Assembly: GCA_017470245.1 (NCBI GenBank)
Contig: JAFUEV010000064.1
Coordinates: 1-34,934, forward strand
Direction: 5' to 3'
From: a bacterium
GTDB taxonomy: Bacteria; Cyanobacteriota; Vampirovibrionia; Gastranaerophilales; Gastranaerophilaceae
Length of the DNA stretch: 34,934 bases
Below are positions 8,752 through 16,889 of the stretch, piece after piece (the stretch's first letter is position 1; the number at the start of each line of letters is the position of its first letter). Made by a program: the position numbers and the translations under genes. Below the pieces are notes generated by a model. That model saw only the letters and a list, made by a program, of their open reading frames with translations. It searched no databases and was not told the origin of the DNA.

Positions 8752-9222
8752 TTAGTATTTATAATGTGCAAATGCTTTGTTAGCTTCAGCCATTTTATGG
8801 GTATCTTCACGTTTTTTGCAAGCTGCACCGATACCGTTTGAAGCATCCAATAATTCATTTGTCAATTTTTCAACCATTGATTTACCGCTGCGTTTCTTAG
8901 CTGCATCGATTAACCATGTTGAACCTAATACCATACCTCTATCAGGCTTAACATCAAGAGGAACCTGATAAGTAGAACCACCGATTCTTCTTGCTTTAAC
9001 TTCCAATAAAGGAGTTGCATTTGTTAATGCTTTTTTGAAAATTTCTAAAGGTTCATCTTTAGATTTTGTTTTTAAATTTTCTAATGTTGAATAAAATATT
9101 CTTTCTGCAACTGATTTTTTACCGCGTCTCATTAATCTGTTTATAAAACTTGCTATGTCTATGCTATTATATACAGCATCCGGCGCAGGTATTCTTCTTG
9201 CAGGTTTACTACGTCTTGACAT
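8752..9222 (-). CDS. rpsG: 30S ribosomal protein S7
   Basis: S7 nucleates assembly of the 3' domain of 16S rRNA in the small subunit head. The protein has 156 residues, the usual length. Family motifs include SRRSKPARR at the start, FINRLMRRGKKSVAERI, EVKARRIGGSTYQVP and the C-terminal KREDTHKMAEANKAFAHY. It follows rpsL by 17 bases with an AAGGCGA ribosome site. Unlike the classical str operon, no fusA or tuf follows: a strong terminator sits right behind it. Confidence 0.98.
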   Translation of the reverse strand: MSRRSKPARRIPAPDAVYNSIDIASFINRLMRRGKKSVAERIFYSTLENLKTKSKDEPLEIFKKALTNATPLLEVKARRIGGSTYQVPLDVKPDRGMVLGSTWLIDAAKKRSGKSMVEKLTNELLDASNGIGAACKKREDTHKMAEANKAFAHYKY

Positions 9223-9239
9223 TGTTTAAATCGCCTTTC

Positions 9240-9617
9240 TTATTTCTTTTTTGCTCTCTTAGCACCATATTTAGATCTGCTCTTTGCTCTGTTTGCAACA
9301 CCTGCAGTATCCAAAGTGCCTCTAACAATGTGGTATCTAACACCAGGTAAATCTTTTACCCTTCCGCCTCTGATTAATACAACAGAGTGTTCTTGTAAGT
9401 TATGTCCGATACCCGGAATATATGAAGTAACTTCAAAACCGTTTGTTAATCTTACCCTTGCTACTTTTCTTAAAGCTGAGTTAGGTTTCTTAGGGGTTGT
9501 TGTATAAACCCTTGTACAAACACCTCTTCTTTGAGGGCAATTTGTTAACGCCGGCGATTTAGTCTTATCAGTTGTTCTTTGACGTTCTTTACGTACTAAC
9601 TGTGCTATTGTTGGCAT
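9240..9617 (-). CDS. rpsL: 30S ribosomal protein S12
   Basis: S12 sits at the decoding centre and controls accuracy. The protein has 125 residues. Conserved segments seen are [31 protein letters not shown] (Lys at the classical streptomycin-resistance site is wild type), [16 protein letters not shown] and [13 protein letters not shown], with the basic C-terminus. The ATG at 9617 is preceded by a perfect AAGGAG. It is the first gene of a two-gene rpsL-rpsG operon, with a TTGACA promoter about 95 bases upstream and a small hairpin in the leader. Confidence 0.98.
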   Translation of the reverse strand: MPTIAQLVRKERQRTTDKTKSPALTNCPQRRGVCTRVYTTTPKKPNSALRKVARVRLTNGFEVTSYIPGIGHNLQEHSVVLIRGGRVKDLPGVRYHIVRGTLDTAGVANRAKSRSKYGAKRAKKK

Positions 9618-9647
9618 GTTTTCTCCTTGTGAATTATTTCCAGTGTT

Positions 9648-9668
9648 TTCTGTTCAGCACAAACAGAA
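9648..9668 (-). other. Small hairpin in the rpsL leader
   Basis: TTCTGTT and AACAGAA form a perfect 7-base-pair stem with a 7-base loop in the untranslated leader of rpsL-rpsG, between the proposed -10 box and the ribosome site. It could be a feedback site for S7 or just leader structure; the sequence alone does not decide. Confidence 0.4.
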
Positions 9669-9691
9669 CCACTCACTTTTACATATATATA

Positions 9692-9720
9692 TTGTTACTA
9701 CAAGCAAAAATCAATGTCAA
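9692..9720 (-). promoter_or_regulatory. Probable promoter of rpsL-rpsG
   Basis: On the minus strand a perfect -35 box TTGACA (9720-9715) is followed after 17 bases by TAACAA (9697-9692) as a weak -10 box, with further TA-rich sequence just downstream. It is the best promoter-like sequence before rpsL. Confidence 0.5.
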
Positions 9721-9760
9721 CACTATATGTTTCAATGTATGAACATTAATTAAAATAAAT

Positions 9761-10123
9761 TTACTGTTTATTTTTTAAAGCGTTATCAAGTGCGATTTCC
9801 AGTGTTGCTATTTTTCTTTGTAATACTTCTTTATCGTCAGTATCTATTTCGCTTTGTTGTGATAGTTTTTCATTTTTTCTAGCATAAAATTCTATTTGAT
9901 CTTTATATCTTGCGCCTAATACTAGTGAATATACACAACCTGAGAATAAACCGAACAAGTATGCTGAAATTATAACGAAAAATGTGCTGACAATAACATA
10001 AGTTCCGTCAAATGATGCTGCAAACTGTGAAGTAGTGTTTGATTTTAAGTTCACTAATGCAGCTAACAGTATAATTATAAATAATGTTGTTTCAAATCCG
10101 ATTAATAACATATTTTTTTTCAT
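9761..10123 (-). CDS. Small membrane protein with C-terminal coiled coil (LapA/DUF1049-like)
   Basis: The protein has 120 residues. Two membrane segments are clear (about residues 5-25, FETTLFIIILLAALV, and 43-72, VIVSTFFVIISAYLFGLFSG), followed by a charged helical tail with heptad-like spacing (residues 80-118). This two-helix-plus-coil layout is that of the LapA-domain proteins, which in enterobacteria help lipopolysaccharide assembly. The match is by architecture only, so the function is open. Its ATG overlaps the rluD stop by 4 bases (ATGA), so it is translationally coupled as the last gene of the lspA operon. Confidence 0.7.
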   Translation of the reverse strand: MKKNMLLIGFETTLFIIILLAALVNLKSNTTSQFAASFDGTYVIVSTFFVIISAYLFGLFSGCVYSLVLGARYKDQIEFYARKNEKLSQQSEIDTDDKEVLQRKIATLEIALDNALKNKQ

Positions 10124-11046
10124 TTTAAATTGCTCCTTAAAAATTTGAGGACTTTTTCAATATCCCTGTCTAAATCAATTTCAAGTTTAATTATATCATT
10201 CTTTACAGGAGAGGTAAATTGTAATTTATATGCTTGGAGTACCTGTTCCGTTGTTTTTACTTTGAAAGGAGTCTTATTGTATAGCGAATCATTGACTATT
10301 GGATGTCCTATATGGCTCATGTGTACTCTTATTTGATGAGTTCTTCCTGTTTGAAGTGTTAATTCGATAAAAGAATATCCTTTGAAACTTTCTATTACTT
10401 TATATTGTGTAATTGAAGGTTTTCCGTCTTCTATTATTGCCATTTTCTCGGGTTTTGTTTTGTGTCTGCCAATCGGTAAATCTATTATTCCTGTTTCATC
10501 TTCAAAGTTTCCTTTAACGATTGCCAAATATTGACGTTTTGCCTGCTTCGTTTTTATTTGTTCTGCTATAAACTCGTGTGCTTTATTTGTTTTTACCACC
10601 ATTAATAAACCGGAAGTGTTTCTATCCAATCTATGTACTATCCCGGGGCGCATAACTCCGTTTATATCAGATAAACCTTCGTATCCGTATTTGTATAAAA
10701 GTGCATTTACTAAAGTTCCTGTTGTTTCTTTTTCTGTAGGATGCGTTAACATCTCTTTGGGCTTATTGACAACAAGCATTTCTTCATCTTCATAAACAAT
10801 ATCAAGTGGAATATCTTCGGGTTCTATAATTACTGAACACTCATCATTCATATATACAATTATTTCGTCATCTGTTTTTAATTTAAAAGCTCCTTTTTCT
10901 TTTTTCCCGTTTACTAATACTTGTTCATTTTTAATTAAATTTTGTACTTGAGAACGGGAATTAAAAATATTATTTTGAGCTAAAAAAGTGTCCAACCTTC
11001 TGGACTCATCAATAGATTGGACACTAAAAACATATTTTTTGTTCAT
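10120..11046 (-). CDS. rluD: 23S rRNA pseudouridine synthase, RluD/RluA family
   Basis: RluD-type enzymes isomerise uridines in helix 69 of 23S rRNA; RluA and RluC relatives have other targets. The protein has 308 residues from the ATG at 11046 (MNKKYVFSVQ); a longer frame to 11088 would overlap lspA. An N-terminal S4 RNA-binding domain (RRLDTFLAQN, SRSQVQNLIKNEQVLVNG) precedes the catalytic domain with VNKPKEMLTHPT, the catalytic Asp in GIVHRLDRNTSGLL, and TGRTHQIRVHM. It starts 8 bases after the lspA stop and overlaps the next gene by 4. The lspA-rluD pairing is common in bacteria. Confidence 0.93.
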   Translation of the reverse strand: MNKKYVFSVQSIDESRRLDTFLAQNNIFNSRSQVQNLIKNEQVLVNGKKEKGAFKLKTDDEIIVYMNDECSVIIEPEDIPLDIVYEDEEMLVVNKPKEMLTHPTEKETTGTLVNALLYKYGYEGLSDINGVMRPGIVHRLDRNTSGLLMVVKTNKAHEFIAEQIKTKQAKRQYLAIVKGNFEDETGIIDLPIGRHKTKPEKMAIIEDGKPSITQYKVIESFKGYSFIELTLQTGRTHQIRVHMSHIGHPIVNDSLYNKTPFKVKTTEQVLQAYKLQFTSPVKNDIIKLEIDLDRDIEKVLKFLRSNLK

Positions 11047-11054
11047 TATAAAAA

Positions 11055-11594
11055 TTATTTCCTTGTAATTATTGCAAGTACTAAACAAACTGCACCAACA
11101 ACAACCATGATATCAGGAACATTAAAATATGGGAAATTTGGCATAGCATTGATTTTTATGTAATCAATTACATAGCCGTATTGAATGCGATCAAGCATGT
11201 TCATTAAAATACCGGTTGATAAAAATGACATTGCCGGTAGTGCCGAACGTGAAATTCTTGATGAAGCTGCAATAACTATAAAAGTTATAACAAGTACAGC
11301 TAAAGCTGATACTACTATTATTGTATCTTGTTGTCCTGCAAATAAACCAAAAGCAGCACCTGTATTGCGTATTTCAGATAATGTTAACATCCCGTTTCCT
11401 ATTTCAGGTGTCGGAGATATTCGTACTGCATTTAGTACAACCATTTTCATACCTATTGCTATTAAAGAAAATAATATACATAGGACGAAATATTTAATAA
11501 TATTATACATGTCTACTACAGGTCTTTTTTGTCTTCTTTGTGCCTCTAATCGTGATTGTCTTTGTTTCCTGTTTAAAGGTTGATGCTGTGGCAT
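11055..11594 (-). CDS. lspA: Signal peptidase II (prolipoprotein signal peptidase)
   Basis: This membrane aspartic protease cleaves lipoprotein signal peptides after lipidation. The protein has 179 residues with four hydrophobic segments. The conserved NTGAAFGLF motif is present, as are both catalytic Asp regions: NMLDRIQYGYVIDY and FPYFNVPD. Where most relatives have GNLIDR, this has MNMLDR. The N-terminus has an unusual 28-residue basic, Gln/Arg-rich extension before the first membrane helix. The start is well supported by a strong AGGAGGAG site 5 bases upstream, so the extension looks real. It lies 9 bases after the secreted-protein gene at 11604 and 8 bases before rluD. Confidence 0.93.
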   Translation of the reverse strand: MPQHQPLNRKQRQSRLEAQRRQKRPVVDMYNIIKYFVLCILFSLIAIGMKMVVLNAVRISPTPEIGNGMLTLSEIRNTGAAFGLFAGQQDTIIVVSALAVLVITFIVIAASSRISRSALPAMSFLSTGILMNMLDRIQYGYVIDYIKINAMPNFPYFNVPDIMVVVGAVCLVLAIITRK

Positions 11595-11603
11595 TTACTC
11601 CTC

Positions 11604-12557
11604 CTATTCCGTTTTTATATTTTTATTTTCAGATAAAACATTTATTCTTTGCATTATAAAAGCCATGCCTGTCATATTTATGATAACAGATGATGGTTCA
11701 ACCTGTGCTCTTGTAATTGCTAAAGATACTGTGGCATATTCGTTATTTCCATCCGTATTTGATTTTATAATTCTTGCTATAGAGTCATTTTTGACGGCAT
11801 GAAAAACATCTTTCTTTTGAACCTGAGGGTATGTAATCGGTTCATTGACAATTGAAGCTACAACAAATGATTCGGATGGAAGTTTTGCATTGACGGAAAC
11901 TTCGTAATCTGTTCCTGCTGTTATACATTCAGGTGTATTAATTTCAAAAGTAGAATTTTTTGCTTCTCCGTATGTTAATTCTACTTTTTCGCTTAATATA
12001 ATGCTATTTGTGATTTTCCAGTCAATACCTTCTTTTCTAAGGTAATCAATATAATATATATCGGATTTTATATTGCCTGTTCCGTTCAGTTTTTCAATCG
12101 GTTTTGTTGTTTCTCCGATTGCTGTTTCATGAATTTTTACAATTGCAGTGTTACCTGTTACTGAAATATTTTGTATATTCGTAGTATATTTTACATTTTT
12201 ATAAGCATCTGCAGCTGTATCCATCATTTTGAATACGATTTCTTTGTTAAAACCATCGTTATTTATATAGCTATCACTGTATAAATTTTTTAATTTTTCG
12301 GTATTATTTTGAGTTGAATATTTGTCATATTTTTTAAAGAAGCTGTTAATTTGTGCCTCCGGTGATTTTTTTAATTTATCTCTGAAGGTGACACGATTAA
12401 TTATGTCTGTTTGGGTATTTTCTATATCATCAGCAATAACGGAAACATTTATATCCGTATCCTTTTGTGGAATTATTGGTGCTGCCTCACTCATTGGAAT
12501 ATTAAAACCGCAAAGTGTCATTAATGTTATTACAGATAATAAGTTACGCTTATTCAT
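11604..12557 (-). CDS. Secreted NTF2/SnoaL-like protein, unknown function
   Basis: I do not recognise a named family member. The protein has 317 residues. A signal peptide is clear (MNKRNLLSVITLMTLCGF, cleavage probably after the Ala in SEA at about residue 25). Residues 70-190 read like an NTF2/SnoaL-type fold: a helical start (SPEAQINSFFKKYDKYSTQNN), SDSYIN, then alternating strands ending DWKITNSI. A second beta-rich domain follows (about 205-310). It is therefore probably periplasmic or surface-exposed. No lipobox Cys is evident. The ATG is preceded by AGAGGA, and the gene overlaps the upstream membrane-protein gene by 8 bases. Confidence 0.75.
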   Translation of the reverse strand: MNKRNLLSVITLMTLCGFNIPMSEAAPIIPQKDTDINVSVIADDIENTQTDIINRVTFRDKLKKSPEAQINSFFKKYDKYSTQNNTEKLKNLYSDSYINNDGFNKEIVFKMMDTAADAYKNVKYTTNIQNISVTGNTAIVKIHETAIGETTKPIEKLNGTGNIKSDIYYIDYLRKEGIDWKITNSIILSEKVELTYGEAKNSTFEINTPECITAGTDYEVSVNAKLPSESFVVASIVNEPITYPQVQKKDVFHAVKNDSIARIIKSNTDGNNEYATVSLAITRAQVEPSSVIINMTGMAFIMQRINVLSENKNIKTE

Positions 12558-12861
12558 TTTTGATTTTTTCCTCTCTCTTCCCGTATATTATGCAGAACAT
12601 AAAATCGGTACTTACCAATAATAAGTTTATAACATAAAGCCAAAAAACGATATCCACAGAATTCAGTATTTTATTTACCATCCCGAAAATGTAACCTAAA
12701 ATTATCAGTATTAAAAATAATCTGCTTTTTCCTTTTACTGACTTTGTTTTATATGTTTTCATTACTGCAAACGGCCAGCTTGCTCCAAAACATATAAGCA
12801 TACCCGCTTCAAATATGCTCATTGATTTTATTTGTAAACTTTGAACCAACCAATCTATCAT
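12550..12861 (-). CDS. Small membrane protein, PQ-loop-like
   Basis: The protein has 103 residues with three hydrophobic helices. The stretch FGASWPFAVMKTYKTKSVKG, then SRLFLILIILGYIFG, resembles single PQ-loop (SemiSWEET-like) half transporters, where a Pro lies in the first helix and a TKSVKGKS loop follows. No substrate can be named. It is the first gene of the minus-strand operon ending at 9761, with an AAGGA ribosome site, and overlaps the next gene by 8 bases. Confidence 0.7.
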   Translation of the reverse strand: MIDWLVQSLQIKSMSIFEAGMLICFGASWPFAVMKTYKTKSVKGKSRLFLILIILGYIFGMVNKILNSVDIVFWLYVINLLLVSTDFMFCIIYGKREEKIKNE

Positions 12862-12953
12862 ATAATTCCTTTTTTATATTTAATAATTATATAGAATTTT
12901 AGCATAAAATATGTTTTTGGTAGAATACTTATAGACAGTTAAAGGAATTTAAA

Positions 12954-13721
12954 ATGCTTCTTACAATTGATATCGGAAATACTAATATAACTTTGGGTGT
13001 ATTTAATAATGATACAATAGTTCGTTCTTGGAGATTATCAACAGATATTACTCGTACGGAAGATGAGTATGGTGTTTTTATAAAAAATATTTTAAAAGAA
13101 TATAATTTAGACAAAGAAGTCAAATATGCAGTTATATCAAGTGTAGTTGTTCAATTGACCGAAAAATTACAAATTGCCGTTCAAAAATATATTGGTATAG
13201 AGTCACTTATTGTCTCTCATAAAATAAAAACCAATGTTTCTTTAAAAACCGATATACCTTCTCAAATAGGTGCGGATAGAATAGCAAATGCATGTGCAGC
13301 CATGGAATTGTACTCTATTCCTGCTATAGTTGTTGATTTTGGTACTGCTACATCATTTGATATAGTAAATTCAAATAAAGAATTTATCGGCGGTATTATT
13401 ACCGCAGGCATGAAAATACAGGCTGAAGCATTAAGTTCTAAAACATCAAAATTGCCAAAGTTGAATATTGAATTGGCTGAAAATGTTATAGGAAGAAATA
13501 CTATTGATGCAATGCTCTCCGGTATTGTAAGAGGTCATGCCGCTATGATAGACGGACTATTAACAGAATGTGAAAAAGAACTCGGACAAAAAGCTACGGT
13601 TATTGCAACAGGCGGATATTCTTCCGTAATAAGCAAATATTTAAAAAGAAAATTTGATTATATTAATCCTGATTTAACGTTAATAGGGTTGAATATTATA
13701 TATAAATTAAATAACAAATAA
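12954..13721 (+). CDS. coaX: Type III pantothenate kinase
   Basis: It phosphorylates pantothenate, the first step of CoA synthesis, and is insensitive to CoA feedback. The protein has 255 residues. Motifs seen are the N-terminal phosphate loop LLTIDIGNTNITLGVF, the pantothenate-binding GADRIAN, VVDFGTATSFD, and GGIITAGM. The ATG has an AAGGA site 9 bases upstream and a TAGAAT -10-like box at 12921. It is divergent from the lspA operon and upstream of an acyl-CoA ligase; panD, which makes beta-alanine for pantothenate, lies nearby at 15623. Confidence 0.95.
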   Translation: MLLTIDIGNTNITLGVFNNDTIVRSWRLSTDITRTEDEYGVFIKNILKEYNLDKEVKYAVISSVVVQLTEKLQIAVQKYIGIESLIVSHKIKTNVSLKTDIPSQIGADRIANACAAMELYSIPAIVVDFGTATSFDIVNSNKEFIGGIITAGMKIQAEALSSKTSKLPKLNIELAENVIGRNTIDAMLSGIVRGHAAMIDGLLTECEKELGQKATVIATGGYSSVISKYLKRKFDYINPDLTLIGLNIIYKLNNK

Positions 13722-13735
13722 GTTTTGTATACGAA

Positions 13736-13764
13736 TTTTCAATGTAAATCTTTTATGATAAAAT
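13736..13764 (+). promoter_or_regulatory. Probable promoter of the acyl-CoA ligase gene
   Basis: TTTTCA (13736-13741) and TAAAAT (13759-13764) are spaced by 17 bases in the 73-base gap after coaX. It gives a leader of about 25 bases with an AGGGAAG ribosome site before the ATG at 13795. Confidence 0.4.
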
Positions 13765-13794
13765 CACAGAAGAGATTATAGGGAAGTTTTAAAT

Positions 13795-15474
13795 ATGAAA
13801 TATGATAATGTGTTTAGTTTAATAGAAGAAATAACAATAAAAAACCAAAATAAAACAGCTTTGGGGCATGTGACTCCTCTTGGATGGAGTGAACTTTCAT
13901 ACAAAGGTTTGGGGCTACTTGCAAGACAATTAGCTTGTTATTTTATTAATGACTTAAAACTTGAAAAGGGTTCAAGAGTTGCAATATTGTCGGAATCAAA
14001 GCCTGAGTTTGGTGCTTGTATTTTTGGTAATGCTTTAGCAGGAGTTATAAATGTTCCTTTAGATATTAAATTAACTATATATGAAATGACTCATATATTA
14101 ACAGACAGTCAACCGACTGTTATTTTGACATCTGCTTCGTATCTTCCAAAAGCAAAAGAACTTTTAAAAACCATAGACTCATTGAAACACATTATTGTAA
14201 TTGATAAATGGGATACTATCGAAGAAGAAAATATAATTTCATTATATTCTTTGCCTAAAAATTACAGCGCAAATTGGGTAAGACGCCCATTAAACAGTAC
14301 TGCATTTATTATATACACCTCAGGTACGACCGGTGCACCAAAAGGGGTAGAAATTACATTTAAAAATATGCTTGCACAAATGTATGACTTAAAAGAAGTT
14401 CTTGATTTGGTTTTTCCGCCTCGTGAGAATATGAATATATTATCAATATTGCCGATGAACCATTTATTTGAATTAACTGTAGGTTTTTTCAGTTATTTAA
14501 GCAGAGGATGCTCAATATATTATCCAAAGAGTTTGAAACCTAAAGATATTGTTGATGTTATGTACGAAAAACAGGTTGATTTTTTAACAACAGTTCCTGC
14601 TTTTTTAAAACTTTTAAAATCATATATAGAATCAGAAATATCAAAACAGCCTCAAGCAGTACAACAACAGTTTAATAATCGTTATAAGATGGCAGAATTT
14701 GTGCCAATGAATGTTAGAAGATACATGTTCCGTGATATACATGCTAAATTTGGCGGTAAATTTTATGGTTGTATCTCAGGTGGTGCGCCTTTAGATGAAA
14801 GTGTAGGTGAATTCTTTAAAAGAATAGGTATTGAAGTATTTCAAGGCTATGGGTTATCTGAAGCCAGCCCGGTTGTTTCTATAGACAGAGAAAGACCTTT
14901 GGATTTAAAATCCGTAGGTAAGGCTTTAAATTCTTTTGAAGTTAAAACTGATTCTGAAACCGGTGAGCTAATGGTAAAAGGACCTGCAGTTATGAAAGGG
15001 TATTACAACAGACCTGACTTAACAGCAGATGTTATAACCGAGGACGGATGGTTACACACCGGTGATATTGCAAGGATTGATGAAAAAACAAAGAAAATTT
15101 ATATAACCGGAAGAATTAAAAATATGATAGTCCTTTCCGGTGGTAAAAAAGTATTCCCCGAAGAAGTTGAAGCCGTTTTAGAACAAAATGAAAACTTTGC
15201 CGAAGTATGTGTTATAGGTATTAAAAAGACATTCGGTGAAAAGGATGGCAGTGAAGGTATTTGTGCTATTATCGTTCCTACTGAAAATGTAAAAAATAAA
15301 TATCCGAATAAAGAAGATTTGGAAACAGCAATTACTAAAGAGGTAAAAAACATGTCTTTACAACTTGCAAGTTATAAACGTCCTGTTAAAGTAATAGTTA
15401 GAATGGAGCCTTTACCTAGAACTTCAACAAATAAAGTTAGCAGAAAAGAAGTTAAGGCTACTGTTAACGTATAA
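13795..15474 (+). CDS. AMP-dependent acyl-CoA/acyl-ACP ligase (FadD-like)
   Basis: It activates a carboxylic acid, probably a long-chain fatty acid, through an acyl-adenylate for transfer to CoA or ACP. The protein has 559 residues. The adenylation domain shows the P-loop YTSGTTGAPKGVEIT at about residue 177, SILPMNHLFE, GGAPLDESVGEFF, FQGYGLSEASPV, and DGWLHTGDIARID. The small C-terminal domain has GRIKNMIVLSGGKKVFPEEVE and the catalytic Lys region RTSTNKVSRKEV. The acid substrate cannot be read from the sequence; an acyl-ACP synthetase for exogenous fatty acids is an alternative. It follows coaX by 73 bases with its own promoter-like sequence and ends at a two-way terminator. Confidence 0.9.
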   Translation: MKYDNVFSLIEEITIKNQNKTALGHVTPLGWSELSYKGLGLLARQLACYFINDLKLEKGSRVAILSESKPEFGACIFGNALAGVINVPLDIKLTIYEMTHILTDSQPTVILTSASYLPKAKELLKTIDSLKHIIVIDKWDTIEEENIISLYSLPKNYSANWVRRPLNSTAFIIYTSGTTGAPKGVEITFKNMLAQMYDLKEVLDLVFPPRENMNILSILPMNHLFELTVGFFSYLSRGCSIYYPKSLKPKDIVDVMYEKQVDFLTTVPAFLKLLKSYIESEISKQPQAVQQQFNNRYKMAEFVPMNVRRYMFRDIHAKFGGKFYGCISGGAPLDESVGEFFKRIGIEVFQGYGLSEASPVVSIDRERPLDLKSVGKALNSFEVKTDSETGELMVKGPAVMKGYYNRPDLTADVITEDGWLHTGDIARIDEKTKKIYITGRIKNMIVLSGGKKVFPEEVEAVLEQNENFAEVCVIGIKKTFGEKDGSEGICAIIVPTENVKNKYPNKEDLETAITKEVKNMSLQLASYKRPVKVIVRMEPLPRTSTNKVSRKEVKATVNV

Positions 15475-15494
15475 TAAATATATAAAAGGTAAAA

Positions 15495-15529
15495 AAGAAA
15501 GACAGGAAATTTATTTTCCTGTCTTTCTT
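15495..15529. terminator. Two-way terminator between the acyl-CoA ligase gene and panD
   Basis: A perfect 15-base-pair stem (AAGAAAGACAGGAAA and its complement) with a 5-base loop lies 20 bases after the ligase stop and about 93 bases after the panD stop. The T tract is strong on the minus strand (TTTCTTTTTTACC) and weaker on the plus strand, so it probably serves both converging genes. Confidence 0.88.
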
Positions 15530-15622
15530 ATATTAAATAATAAAATAAATGGTAAGTTCATATTATTGTATATTTTTGCGAGTGCTTTATATTAAACAAT
15601 TATGCAAATTAAATATTAATAT

Positions 15623-15970
15623 TTATAATATATTGTTATTGTCATCAATTTGAACAATTGTAGGTTTAAAAGATTTTGCTTCATCAGGAGTCATTTGTGC
15701 ATAAGCGCAAATAATTATTTTATCACCGATTTGGGCTTTTCTTGCAGCAGCACCGTTTAAACAGAAATCTTTTTTACCTGCTTTGCCTGCAATTATGTAT
15801 GTTTGAAATCTTTCACCATTGTTAATGTTTAAAATATCAACCTTTTGACCTTCAGACATATTTGCTTTGTCCAATATATTTTTATCAATAGTAATTGAAC
15901 CTACATAATTCAAGTTAGCATCCGTAACTGTTGCTCTGTGTATTTTTGCGTATAAAAATTCCAATAACAT
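15623..15970 (-). CDS. panD: Aspartate 1-decarboxylase (pyruvoyl-dependent)
   Basis: It makes beta-alanine from aspartate for pantothenate. The protein has 115 residues. Self-cleavage between Gly24 and Ser25 (YVGSITID) yields the pyruvoyl group, at the same position as in E. coli. The catalytic Tyr is in FQTYIIAG and the conserved [12 protein letters not shown] follows. The ATG at 15970 has a TAAGGA site upstream. With coaX 1.9 kb away on the other strand, this region serves CoA supply. Confidence 0.95.
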   Translation of the reverse strand: MLLEFLYAKIHRATVTDANLNYVGSITIDKNILDKANMSEGQKVDILNINNGERFQTYIIAGKAGKKDFCLNGAAARKAQIGDKIIICAYAQMTPDEAKSFKPTIVQIDDNNNIL

Positions 15971-16009
15971 TATTTACATTCCTTACAGAGTTATTTTAAC
16001 AAAAACAAA

Positions 16010-16756
16010 TTACTTTGATGCATTTTTTATTAATTTCTTAATATAAGATTTTATTTCATTAACCTGTTTCGGCTTAATATACTTGAATTGCCCTCTTTTT
16101 AAGCCTTGTAAATCAACAGGTCCCATGCTCATTCTTTTCAGAGAAATAACGGGATGTCCCAAACTTTCTAACATTTTTCTTATTTGTCTGTTTAAGCCTT
16201 GATGCAAAACCATTTCAAGAACTGTATTTTTGCCCTCAAATTCAATAATTCTTGCTAAAGCATAAGCAATTTGCCCTTTTTCGATTTCTATACCTTTTTC
16301 CATCTTTTCTAAATCATTAACGGTTAGTTTGCCTTGAGCTGAAACCCTATATACTTTGGGCACTTTTATTGCAGGATGAGTTAATTCATTAATAAAATCA
16401 CCGTCATTTGTGAGTATTAATAATCCTGTTGAATCTTTATCAAGCCTTCCTACAGGCTTTAAATTTTGTACTTCTTCCGGCAATATGTCATATATTGTTT
16501 TTCTGCCTTTTTCGTCTGACATTGTTGTTATATATCCTGCCGGCTTGTAATATCTTATATATACAAAGGGTATTGGTTTTATTATTTCATTCCCAATCAT
16601 AACTCTGTCTTTTATAGAAATAATATGCCCCAATTCTGTAATAACAACACCGTTTACACGTACTTTACCCGTTTCAATATATTCATCCGCTTTGCGACGT
16701 GAACAGTATCCGGTTGATGCTATATATTTATTTAATCTTAATTTCTGATTTGCCAT
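16010..16756 (-). CDS. rluB: Pseudouridine synthase, RsuA/RluB family
   Basis: Members modify helix 89 of 23S rRNA (RluB), 16S U516 (RsuA) or related sites; RluB type is most likely from the basic C-terminus and general form. The protein has 248 residues. An S4 domain (LRLNKYIASTGYCSRRKADEYI) is followed by KPAGYITTMSDEKGR, the catalytic Asp in PVGRLDKDSTGLLILTNDG, and LHQGLNRQIRKM. The start chosen is ATG 16756; a TTG at 16771 is in frame but falls inside the -10 box of a good promoter. No Shine-Dalgarno sequence is present, and the promoter predicts transcription starting at the A of this ATG, so the message is probably leaderless. Confidence 0.9.
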   Translation of the reverse strand: MANQKLRLNKYIASTGYCSRRKADEYIETGKVRVNGVVITELGHIISIKDRVMIGNEIIKPIPFVYIRYYKPAGYITTMSDEKGRKTIYDILPEEVQNLKPVGRLDKDSTGLLILTNDGDFINELTHPAIKVPKVYRVSAQGKLTVNDLEKMEKGIEIEKGQIAYALARIIEFEGKNTVLEMVLHQGLNRQIRKMLESLGHPVISLKRMSMGPVDLQGLKRGQFKYIKPKQVNEIKSYIKKLIKNASK

Positions 16757-16762
16757 AATCTT

Positions 16763-16791
16763 ATAATACAAACTACTTTTTAGTTATTCAA
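16763..16791 (-). promoter_or_regulatory. Promoter of the rluB-type gene, leaderless geometry
   Basis: On the minus strand TTGAAT (16791-16786) and TATTAT (16768-16763) are separated by 17 bases. The -10 box ends 6 bases before the ATG at 16756, which puts the expected transcription start at or next to the A of the start codon. Confidence 0.6.
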
Positions 16792-16874
16792 TACAATGTC
16801 TGTTTTTTATTATTTTAATTTTAACAAACTGCAACAAATTGTAAAAACTAAGGATGAAGGGGGATTGTTTATAG

Positions 16875-16880
16875 TACAAT
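16875..16880 (+). promoter_or_regulatory. Candidate -10 box of ffh
   Basis: TACAAT lies 9 bases before the ffh ATG, giving a predicted leader of only about 3 bases. No good -35 box is seen, and the AGGGGG at 16858 is about 30 bases from the ATG, too far to be its ribosome site. Confidence 0.35.
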
Positions 16881-16889
16881 TTTATTGTT

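Noticed and set aside
11185..11583. 132-residue plus-strand ORF inside lspA
   Set aside because: It is antisense to intact lspA, with no ribosome site or protein-family motif.
15611..15624. Palindrome AAATATTAATATTT at the panD stop
   Set aside because: Composed only of A and T in very AT-rich sequence, overlapping the stop codon; chance is likely and a proper terminator lies further on.
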